64,000 bases of DNA from Hirundichthys speculiger (Eukaryota; Chordata; Actinopteri; Beloniformes; Exocoetidae), in contig JAGFBZ010000942.1 in NCBI GenBank assembly GCA_018398805.1, forward strand, positions 372,001 through 436,000, read 5' to 3'. The notes beneath the pieces were generated by a model. It was not told the origin of the DNA, made no database searches, and saw only the letters and a list, made by a program, of their open reading frames with translations. Each line of letters opens with the position of its first letter. Position 1 is the first letter of the stretch. A program made the position numbers and the translations under genes. Shown here piece after piece: positions 44,357-54,042 of this stretch.

Positions 44357-44829
44357 TTCATTAGTAGGGATGTAACGATTTACTCAACTCACGATTCAGT
44401 ACGATTCACGATTTTTCACTCACGGTACGATTCACTCACCGTTGAAAAATGAGCTGCAGACAAATTATGACCAAATAAAATGGTCTTTTCTTCATAGAAA
44501 TTAGTGCAATTGAGATGATCATCTTAAATATATTCTATTTTCTTTAAAGACATACAGCACATCATCATTTATCTCCTTTTATTACAAGAAAATTATTTAA
44601 CTGATATCCTTCAACGTCTGAAATAACAAAAACCCAAAAAAGCTCATTTTCTTCAAAAACTCATTTTCCACAACTGAAAAGGGCCTCAAATCTTTTGCAA
44701 TAAAATAACCCATAACCCTGGTAATTTCTTGTGCCCTTGTGTTGTTGAGGGAGAGAGGAGCCTCTTTGGCAGTTTTCGCTGGGCGAAGTCTGCTCTTTGT
44801 GGTGCCAGGTGACGCGCTGCAACATGTTG

Positions 44830-45188
44830 CTTGTGTTTAGGGGTGAGTATTGGCAAGGACCTCGCAATACGATATGTATCATGATACTTTGTCACGATAC
44901 AATATTATTACAATATTACGATATATTGTGATATTCTACCCAGTTAATATCAAAATTAAAAGAAGAGATGAAAAATCAAGTTGCTGTATATGTTCATCAG
45001 AGAATATTGATCATTCAGAGGACAAATTGAGTCAAAACTATTTGCTTCTAAACAACCTATTTATTGTTTATTATTAGTGTTTTTGAAAAAAATTGATATT
45101 AGGAGCTAAAAAGTCAATATTATATTGGGCGGCCGAAAATCATAATATATTGCCAAATTGATTTTTTTTTCACACCCCGACTTGTGTT
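44830..45188. mobile_element. hAT element E, nested in D
   Basis: The element proper is 44838-45180 (343 bp). The left end TAGGGGTGAGTATTGGCAA and the right end (reverse complement TCGGGGTGTGAAAAAAAATC, then TTTGGCAATAT) are imperfect inverted repeats. The target duplication CTTGTGTT is perfect (44830-44837 and 45181-45188). The body is rich in CGATA/ATATTG motifs. It has no coding capacity. Confidence 0.88.
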
Positions 45189-45268
45189 ACCTGTATATGT
45201 TAGCAGTTTCTTACAATATTTGCATGCTGTTCTGGTCTTGTATGTCTCTTTCTCACCGTTCTTTTTTT

Positions 45269-45299
<31 letters not shown>

Positions 45300-45870
45300 G
45301 TACATCGGGAATCCAAAATGCCGCCATATCGTTGACTTGAAACTACTCGGATCATCCTTTATCTCTATGTCACTGCTCACCGTCATCGCTCTGTACCTGA
45401 ATGCCAGTAGGCTACGTAGTGACGTGAGTTCTAACGCTGAAATTGAATCAACTGACAACATATCCTAAAATGAATTAATAAATAGACAAGAAGATACATA
45501 CTTATGACACATTCGCGATTCATTTTTCATGCCAACCGATCATGGGCGTAGTTTACGGTATGGACGGTAGGGACATGTCCCCACCACTTTCGAGATGAGC
45601 TTAAATTGTCCCCACCACTTTTTTTTACAAATCGCGCTAGACACAGTGCTTTAAGTGGGCCGGTACGCACCGGTACGGAGTACCCGCACTTCTCAATATT
45701 AGCCTCTGGCGTACCGGGACATTTTATGGCGTACCGGGACTTCTCATGAGCTCATAGTACTCTGTTTCTCTCCTTGCGATTTGGCAGTGGTGTCGCCATG
45801 ACAACGCCACTGCCCCTCACGAGACGTTCACTCGTAAGGAGGTCTCGCGAGTCGAGTGTGCCAGAAAGCA

Positions 45871-48800
45871 ATTAAAAGTAGTGTTGCACCGATACCATTT
45901 TTTGACCCCGATCCGATACCGATACCTGGCTGTGCAGTGTCGGCCGATACCGATATCATACCGATACCGATATTTTTATATGAAGAGCTGCATACTATTT
46001 GGATGCAAGTCATTGCCATCATGGATTTGTAAGGCTGATGCTTACCTTTGTGAAACAGGAAAAAGACTAAAACAAAGTGAATCCAGTAGAACTTTTTATT
46101 GCCTACCTGGTATGGGCTCTTTAAGGCCAAAATATTGCAACATCCGTGAAATTATACCACGTGTAATACCAGTGCAACAGTAAGAAAGTAAAATTACATT
46201 CATAATAAAATGAACTCTTTTAAACCCAGAGTTTTGGCTATCAAAGGCCAAAATAGTGCACCTTCATGAAATGAAAATGTTTAATAGTGCAACACTAAGA
46301 AAGTAAAATTTAATTAAAATCAGACATACGTACACAGTATGAGGTATATTTGAGAGTCTGCAGCAGTAAGGAGTAGAATTGACATAAGAACTTATTTTTT
46401 CCTGTAAACTAGGTCTAGACTGATGTACAGTACTCTTAAGTGCAGCCACAATTTTGTAAAATAAATAAGACCATTTCAAATGTTAGTATCCTCACACTGC
46501 TCCACACTGAGCAAACTAAAACAAGCAATGGGAAAAAATAAAGTTCACATTAGTGATATGTGATCTGTCACATAACACTTTGTAGTGTTTACTCAGTCCT
46601 TAGTATTCAAGTCTTTGGGGTTTAAGTTCAGGAACATTGGCAGATTTTTCTTGAGGAAGATTAGTGTTTCTACATTATCTCCAGACAGCCTATTCCTCTT
46701 CTCATCAAGTATGTTAGAAGCAGTGCTGAAGAGCCTCTCACTATCTACGCTGGTGGAGGGAGCGGAGAGAAACTTTAAAGCTGTAGTAGCCAGGGAGGGG
46801 AGCCGGTCTTTATTCTTTCCCCAGTACTCGAATGGGCTCTCTGTGCGCTGGATTGTTTTCTCAGCCAGATATGTCTCTATCTGTATGTGTTTAGCTGTGC
46901 TGCTGGCCCCACCTTGTTCAGCATCATGCTCTAGCAGGAATTCTTCATACAGCCCCTTAAAGCAGCTACTTGTGTTGGGCTCTGCTGACATCCGTGGGGT
47001 CTTCCTTGCTGGGTCTGTTGCTTCACTGGTGGTTGTCTGCAGTGATGACTCCTCCTTCGCCTCTTGGGTCAATGCACTTCTTGCAAGCTTGCTGCTCTCT
47101 GCACTTGAGAAGTATCTGCAATAACATAGTAAACAGAAAAGCATAATATAGCTGTTAGCTCATATGCTGTTGTTTAGCACTGCATTTAATTACACACTAA
47201 CACAAGTTGTTTAAACTTTACACTATAAAGCACACAATTAAACACACCTGTCCTTGTAACGTGGGTCTAACATGGTTGCAACAGAGTACAAGGGGTCCTC
47301 CTCAATGGTCTGGAATCTTTTGTCCATAGCAGCTAAAAGTGTTGACTTCATTGTTTTTATTCCGCTGTCCTCTGTAGTCTGTTTGGCCAAGAGACGCTTC
47401 AGGACAACGACTGAGGGGATTACCTCTGAGACGGTGGAGGTGGCGAAGCTGATCTGTTTTGTGATCTCTTCAAATGGAGCCAGAAGAGTGTTAATTTTCT
47501 CCAGCAAGGTCCAGTCACTTGCTGTCAGTGTTGCTGGGAGCTGGTGGTCAGCAGCATAGAGAGAGAGGGCACTCTTTTGTTCCAGCAGGCTCGCAGTCAT
47601 ATAAAAGGTGCTGTTCCAGCGGGTGGGAACATCTTGGATTAGACGTTTGGCTGGCATTCCCAGTCCCGTCTGGACAGCTTCAAGTCTTGATGTGGCCAAT
47701 GGGGAATGTTTAAAGTGCCCAATTATTTTTCTCCCACTGGCTAGCACATCACACACACTTCGCTGGGACAGCAGTCCATCATTCACCACAAGTTGAATCG
47801 AGTGTGAGAAACATCCCAGGCTGGAGACTCCCAGGTCCCTCATTGCCTTCTTCATATTACTGGCATTGTCCCGAAGAATGGTATGGACCTTCAATAACAA
47901 TGACAATAATAAAAAGAATAAGGATAATATTATTAATAATAATAATTTAACTATAATAATATAATTGACCACACAGCATCCTCCTGCCTCTGTATCAGTC
48001 TCCCTCTCTCACCAGCAGCAACATTACTCAACTCACAGCAAGGCACAAATGCAAGCAGCACATCTCTCTCTCTCTCTCTCACATACACACACACACAACT
48101 TTAACTACGGCATTTCTTAAAAGAAAGTGAAAATCAAGAGAAGATAGCAAGATCTAGACAAGTAAACTTACCTTTGACTTCGGGATGCTCCAGTTGAGCA
48201 GCATGCTCTCTATTGCTCCTGCAATAGCTTCGCCGGTGTGTGATCCCTTGAATTCATTCGCATGGAGTACTACGCTTTCTTGAATGAATGTATCCATGTC
48301 CACCCAGTGGGCCGTCAAGCTCAGCAGGGACAGTGGGGAGACTTGGCTGGTCCAGATGTCAGTTGAAAAGCTTACGGCCCCTGCCTTCTCCAGTTTTCGT
48401 GCAACAAGCTCAGTTACTTTCTTTTTGAGTGCAGGGATAGTCGTCTCCGTGATGTATTTGCGACTTGGAACCATGTACATAGGTACTGCGTGAGCCATAA
48501 AAAAACGGAATCCCACGCTTTCAACGAAGGAAAGGGGCAGGTTACAGAGAACAGTCATTTCGGTGATTTTTTCGGACATCTGTCTTGCTGCATCACTCTT
48601 CTCGCTCCACTGCTCCTTGCGACGAAGTGAACTTACCAGAGTTTGTTGCTGCGGTAACGTTCCATCTCGCTCTCGCTTGCTAGCAGTTGCTGCAGCCTCG
48701 AACTCTTTGTGTTCGTTCACATGTTTCGTCTTCAAATGTTTTATCAGGTTTGATGTATTGAAACTTGTCTGTTTAACTCCACCTCTCGATACTTTCACGC

Positions 48801-49181
48801 CGCAAGTCTTGCATGTAGCCATTGTACTGGCCGGTGTATCTACACTGAAATATTTCCACACCGCTGACATGTTCTTTTCCTGGTTTGTTTTGTCCTCCGC
48901 ATGAAAAAGGTGCCACGGGATTGGTTAGAGTGGCTCTTGGCCCGCTCTCATTGGTCTGTGGCAGGCGTGCACAGTGAGCACATGTGATCACACAACACAG
49001 AGCCCGTTCTACGAGCATAGCCGTGTTGGGACAGAGAAGGCTGCGTTTTGACATACTAGTATCGGTTAATGGTATCGGCTCCCTATTTTTTGGTACTCGC
49101 CGATACAGATACCACCATTTTAGTGCCGATACGGGCCCTGTCCGATACCGGTATCGGTATCGGTGCAACGCTAATTAAAAG
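45871..49181 (-). mobile_element. hAT element C, innermost and apparently intact
   Basis: The element proper is 45879-49173 (3295 bp). The ends TAGTGTTGCACCGATACC and (reverse complement) TAGCGTTGCACCGATACC match at 17 of 18 positions. The target duplication ATTAAAAG is perfect (45871-45878 and 49174-49181). Subterminal GATACCGATA motifs are dense at both ends and are probably transposase binding sites. It carries a three-exon transposase gene with no visible breaks, so it is the best candidate for an active autonomous transposon here. Confidence 0.94.
46593..48870 (-). CDS. hAT transposase (BED-finger type), three exons
   Basis: Exons 48870-48172, 47888-47248 and 47115-46593 join in frame to 620 residues. 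Donors (AAAG-GTAAGT and GACAG-GTGTGT) and acceptors (TTGAAG and ATTGCAG) are canonical. Residues 1-60 form a BED zinc finger with C20, C23, H45 and H50. The expected catalytic residues are D161 (FSTDIWTS), D240 (LRDNASNM) and E573 (SVDSERLFSTAS). The C-terminal 80 residues are the hAT dimerisation region (RNRLSGDNVETLIFL). The family cuts and pastes elements bearing its own terminal repeats. The start ATG has A at -3. Intron 1 holds a TC/CA repeat. A domesticated host gene is unlikely because intact element ends and target duplications flank it. Confidence 0.88.
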
Positions 49182-49532
49182 AACGCGAAAAAGAAGAGAT
49201 CTTGCGTTTGTTGATTGTAAACAGAGTTGGCAGTTTGATTTACCAGTTGGTTTGTTTGGATGGTTATGTGAACGTGAACCTACCTACTGTATTTACAAAT
49301 GTTGGCGTGGCTCCAAAAGGGCCAAAAGAGACCCTGGACCGATGACACACCCGGTGAAGATGATGACACAGGAGGACAAACAGACATTGATTTTGAAAGT
49401 GGAGAGCAGCAGTCAGCCAAAGGGATATCCCCTTGGCCAAGTAGCCAGGACACGTGATCAATCGGAGGTATATAGTGACAGGACCCCTCCATACTGTCAC
49501 ATCTCTCCCCCTCTTTCCCCAAGCACGTCCTC

Positions 49533-50173
49533 GTGCTCCACGCAGGGTGCCACAATGATTTCGAATCCATGGACAGTCACATGGATCCTGCCAACACTAA
49601 CACAGAAGTGGCTTCTGATTCACCTGTTGCCTGCGATATCAACAATAACTTCACAGGAGAAGAATGGCCAGACTGCTGGTCAAATGACCAAATAAGGTAC
49701 TTTTGCTCACAGAATGACTGGCTTATAAGTAAGGACAAAAGGCTTGGGTGTAAGGTATGCAGTAAAGTTAACTCCCTTGCTACCCAAACACATCAGGGAC
49801 TGAGGTTGTCACATGAGTGGGGTAGATGTTTAATCTCTGCATTTGGAGCAGACAAGGTAACACAAATGTTGTCTTTGCGAAAGAAGATCAGCTAAAAGCT
49901 GTCCATACCATTGCTGTGTCTACCAGTGAATGTGAGCGTGCCTTCAGTTGTATGAACAACATTCTTACAGACAGAAGGGACTCCCTTGCTGTTACCAGAC
50001 TTTCAGACCTGATCTTTCTGAAATGTAAAGGGCCACCATTAGAACAGTTCAGTCCACAAAGCTATGTGATGTCATGGCTGGCGAAGGGGAGACGAAGCGC
50101 AGAAGACAGGGAATGTGAAGCTCCAAGCCGTTCGAGCAAAGATGACCCCAAGACCTGCTGGAGCCTTTTCTAA
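49533..50173 (+). pseudogene. hAT transposase remnant of element B
   Basis: The first part (to about 49885) carries an acidic N-terminus, then WSNDQIRYFCSQNDWLI and GCKVCSKV, a Cys-rich segment found near the start of some hAT-derived proteins (KIAA1586-like, from memory of the motif). A frame change near 49885 leads into VSTSECERAFSCMNNIL and RLSDLIFLKCKGPP, the C-terminal dimerisation region. The catalytic aspartates between these parts are absent, so an internal deletion has fused head to tail. Frames upstream of 49533 continue with stops. An alternative reading is a deleted host-derived copy, but the element ends around it make a transposon origin clear. Confidence 0.65.
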
Positions 50174-51178
50174 GTAGGTTGAAATATAATCACAATTGTC
50201 TTATACATTCACAGTCCACTTCTTTTGACACATTTGTACAATATAATGCAAACCAGAACAGCAACACTGCTATGAATTCTACTTAAAAGAGCTTAATAGT
50301 TTTTAACATTTGTTGTCTGAAAAATTATGATTCTTCTTTAAGTTTATTATGGGTCTGTGTGTTATTTTCTCCATGCCTTGTCTCCATATTTTATCTATGT
50401 ATGTCTCTCATGTTTCTGTCCACAGGGAACTCTAGGTGCCAGTTAGTCCGGTTGTGCATCAGCCTCTATGCTACCTGAGGGCCACCCCCCTGAAGACCTC
50501 CCTTGTGTACACAGAATTTGTTTGGAAAATTCAATAAAACATTTTTCTTTTTAAAAATCAGTATAATGTCCTACTATTTAAATATATCACTTAATCATCT
50601 GCTGTTACACTGCCTAATTTAGCTGACATCAGTTGAATAAGGGGAATACTGGCACTTATTTTTTTCCACTTAAAGCACTGGCTAGACATAAGCATTTTCC
50701 ATAGGGTATTACTATTTTCCCAGTATTTTGCCCACCTGAAAAAGCTATTCTGATGATGATTGGCGCTTTAAAGCTTTGGCTTCGCCTCTATCTAGTCTTG
50801 GGATGTTTGCCAAAGTAGAGCATTTTGAAAGTCAATGAGATGGAAAGAAATGCCAAAGATTCTCCAATAAATACATGTTAACGTTAGCTGCTTTCAGTGA
50901 GTCCGTTCAACTTCTGTCTTCGAGGTAACGTTAGCCTTGCTTGCCAACTAGCCAGTTTGTTAGATTTTACTGGATAAAACTATGGCCCCGTTGCAACTTG
51001 TTGCATTGGCTTCTGTTTTCTGAAAGAACGTCAACAAGTTGCTGGTTTTTATTTTGCAGTTCATCTTGTGGTGAATTTTAGGTGTGAACAAATCGTTATT
51101 CTTGTATCCTATGCGTTGGTGTTGTCATGCTGTTCACATGCGCTATACGTTATTTCAGCAGGCAGATGGAATAGCATC

Positions 51179-51450
51179 ATGGACGCAGGGAGGAAAAAAG
51201 GAGATATAAGGTCGTATTTCTTGAATGTAAGTAGGCAAGTAGTTGTAGGCAAAAACTCAACCTCAGTAACGAGAAAATGCTTGAATTAATGTTTTTGCTT
51301 ATTAGCAAGGTATCTTACATTTTTGAAATTTTCATAGCCTTGTTGAATTATAATATGGTAATTTCAGTTTGTATTACTGTACAGACACCAGGCAAGAAAA
51401 GAAAGAGGGAAAGTACAGATCAAACAGGGAGAGAGCAAAGTAGTAATCAG
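51179..51450 (+). pseudogene. Two 5' exons of the element A gene
   Basis: Exon 51179-51226 encodes 16 residues from an ATG (MDAGRKKGDIRSYFLN) and ends at a GTAAGT donor. Exon 51385-51450 encodes 22 in-frame residues, including a nuclear-localisation-like KKRKRE run, between a TACAG acceptor and a GTAAGG donor. A short head with an 'IRSYF/IRSFF' phrase, followed by a basic exon, is typical of hAT/ZMYM-type transposase genes. No further exon is found before the element ends at 51904, so only the N-terminal stub survives. Confidence 0.5.
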
Positions 51451-51981
51451 GTAAGGTAGCCTACACAGTAATGTAATTTGTCTTATCCAGGCCTTCTGCT
51501 TTAGAACAGTCAGTCACATGAGTGAGTTGGTAAGAATATTGGTATACTGCCAAGTTTGAGATATTGACAAAGAAATCAGTACATGTGAGTTCTATGTGTT
51601 GATTCATTCAGCAGTCTGACACAAATGATTTTTGTGTATTTTTTCTCAATTCCTTCTTGTACTACAAATCATTACTTAAATGACTTAAAACAAAAAAACT
51701 TAATGACTTAAAACAAAATATTATAACCATATGATGTACACCTTCCTCTATTGGGAGTCATTTGGAGAGGTATGTAAATATAGTTTCATATGGTGCAAAT
51801 TTTCTAGCGTTGTATCTGACTTTCGTTAAAAAAAAAAAAAAGGACCCCTGACAATATGGCAAATTTATGTCCCCACCACTTTCCAAACCAAACCTACACC
51901 CTTGCAACCGATGCAAATTCTTATACATTTGTATCGGTTTTTATTCAACTAACGATGCATCGTTACACCCCTATTCATTAG

Positions 51982-52744
51982 ATTGTTAAAGTCTAGGATC
52001 CTTGAGGTCTCCAGTCTCATCGCTGTGCAGCTGAGAACTGAAGAAGAACCTTGGTCAGGATGAGAAACAGACGCCTCTGAGGAGACGCGCATCTTTACTG
52101 CACAGTGAAGTAAAGGCGAACGCTGGAACATTAGCCTGACACTTCGAGCTTTCTGGTGTTTCTGGACTCATTTAAGGAAGCAGCTTTCCTTTAGTAAATT
52201 TCCTTTATCATTCCAAAGTAGTTACAGATTTTCTGGAGGTGTGATGACTGCAAACCTACAGCAGAAGCGTCGCAGATGAGACAGAATTGTCTGGAAACGA
52301 GCATCTTTCAGATGGATGCAGATGGGGCCCCTTCCCAGAATATTATACATACTATTTACTTTAAGCATAAAGGGCAGGAGAGTATTAAAGGCTGCTTTAG
52401 GATTCTGCAATTTCTATAAGGTGTGCTTTTCTACGGCCAAGTGTCCTCAGTAGAATCATCTTCGTCAAAATGCAGTAAGTTGAACAGTTCATAATAATGT
52501 AATTTTAATGAGCTCTATGACTGTGCTATAACTGCGCATAATTTGGCTGACTTGAGCAGAAGCTCTGCTGATCATTAGCACAACTGAGACAGATTTATTA
52601 GTTTAATATGAAACACTCTTCATTAGTATATTAGTCTCACTTTAAACTATGTGGTGCACCTGAATGAATGTTTTTTTTTTTTTTGCTCTCTGCAGCCTGT
52701 GACGTTCGCTCCACGGCTCACAGAGATGATTCATGTTGTCTGCA
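51982..52744. other. Unassigned stretch
   Basis: No gene is recognised. A poly-T run lies at about 52671-52684. Confidence 0.45.
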
Positions 52745-52965
52745 TGTTGCATTCCTGGCCAGCACACGAGAAGATAATGCTGCACACGCGCGCAGACCAT
52801 CGGAAAGATGCACGTCGCCCCGCGAGCAAAAGGCCAGGACTTGATATTCAGTGACAAGAAGTGAAGATAAACTTCCAAATACACATCACTGGAGAAACCT
52901 CGCTATGAAATGGACAAAATAATAGGCTGGGATTTCAGAGATTCTCTGGAGTACGGCTGTATGGG
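52745..52965 (+). repeat. Copy 2 of the non-coding element also found near 10.4 kb
   Basis: The core 52770-52960 aligns with 10416-10615 in the same orientation. Matching blocks are collinear, with small insertions and the CA repeat of copy 1 replaced by CACGCGCGC. The upstream 25 bases (GCATGTTGCATT versus GCAGGTTTGCATT) also match weakly. There are no transposon ends. A duplicated regulatory element or an unnamed repeat are both possible. Confidence 0.65.
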
Positions 52966-54042
52966 TTTGAACTGTCTGAATAAATTGCATTTTTGAGCTG
53001 CAGACACCATCCAACATTCTCTCCACAACACCAGATGTCCTGAAAAAAAAAAAAATTAACACTGAGCAGTATCATGTAGCTTACAGTTTGGTATAATTAA
53101 TGCACTCAAAATCCTGTACTGTTCTGTTAATGAGTCTTTGGTGACTTGAGTGCATTAAAATGCTCATCTCAGCTGTAGCCACACTGAAGTACAGCCAGAG
53201 TGAGAAATATAAGTAACATGGAGAATCTCCAGCATGACAGCGGACATAAGACCAACAAAGCATCGGTATAATCCACAACACAGCGGGCTTTTTAGATTCA
53301 GCACTTTGCAACTATGTGGCTAAATGAAGAATATTCAGTTCTCATTTTACCGTTAGATTTCACATCTGTCGGACTCCACCTGGACTGGATTTGTTTTGCC
53401 AGAGGAATGTGAACATTTGAACATGCCAGTGCTCGTCGCTGGCTTCAGGGCTACGTTTATGTAGCGTCAATTTAACACCTTAAAAAGAGCAGAAATTATT
53501 TAGGGGGGATAAACAATTTTTAAAAAGAAAAAAAATTAAAGAGAAGAGTATTTTAATTAACTGCCCAGAATGACTAAATAAAATATAGGGTAGACAGTTT
53601 ACTACTGATTGTAGAAAATGAAAAAAATAAAAAAATAAAATCTGGACTCTGGAGTAGAAAGCATAAAGAGAATAGATATTATGTGAACTTTGCAAAGAAT
53701 CGTAATCCATATTGAATCCTGGTACATGTCGTACTCAAGAATCCTGATAGTGATGATAGCACTGAGTCGAAGTATATTTATTCATCTCTAATAACCACAC
53801 AAGAAAAACGCCTCCTGACTCTGTAGATTCCTCTGTGCACAATCTTACTGCTGATTTAAAAAGGATTTTTTAAAAAAAAAATCCAAAATGGCCTTGAGGT
53901 TCTGAAAGAATCAAGCAGCGGTTCTGGACTGAAGCTGAATTATATTCATATGCTGTATTTTCTGGACTACAAGTCGTATCGCTCAATAAGAACAGGTGAT
54001 AATAGCACCTTTGATGAGCCCCTTCCAGCAGCAGCTGGTCAA
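52966..54042. other. Unassigned stretch
   Basis: No gene is recognised. A-rich runs lie at 53043-53055, 53522-53534 and 53871-53882. Confidence 0.45.

Larger units (their letters stand above)
45636..50688 (+). mobile_element. hAT element B, nested in A and hosting C
   Basis: The element proper is 45644-50680. The ends share a perfect 15-bp terminal inverted repeat, CAGTGCTTTAAGTGG. The target duplication GCTAGACA is perfect (45636-45643 and 50681-50688). Its own sequence (about 1.73 kb) includes a plus-strand gene remnant with an N-terminal Cys-rich segment joined to the C-terminal dimerisation region, but no catalytic core. Confidence 0.9.
45533..51912 (+). mobile_element. hAT element A, nested in D and hosting B
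   Basis: The element proper is 45541-51904. The ends CATGGGCGTAGTTTACGG and (reverse complement) CAAGGGTGTAGGTTTGG are imperfect inverted repeats. The target duplication CAACCGAT is perfect (45533-45540 and 51905-51912). Its own sequence (about 1.3 kb) is 45541-45643 plus 50681-51904. It retains two short 5' exons on the plus strand but no catalytic part, so it is internally deleted. A GTCCCCACCACTTT block occurs near both ends in direct orientation. Confidence 0.87.
44357..51981. mobile_element. hAT element D, outermost of a five-element nest
   Basis: The element proper is 44365-51973. The ends TAGGGATGTAACGAT and (reverse complement) TAGGGGTGTAACGAT match at 14 of 15 positions. The target duplication TTCATTAG is perfect (44357-44364 and 51974-51981). 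Subterminal ACGATTC motifs fill the left end. After removing the nested insertions, about 0.89 kb remains, with no transposase, so D is a non-autonomous element and the oldest layer. It hosts E on its left side and the A-B-C stack on its right. A GT microsatellite lies at 45270-45300. Confidence 0.92.

Noticed and set aside
46585..47124. 179-residue open frame (+)
   Set aside because: It is the antisense shadow of exon 3 of the element C transposase.
49069..49695. 208-residue open frame (+) across the right end of element C
   Set aside because: It crosses the junction of elements C and B, so it cannot be an original gene; the real B remnant is in another frame.
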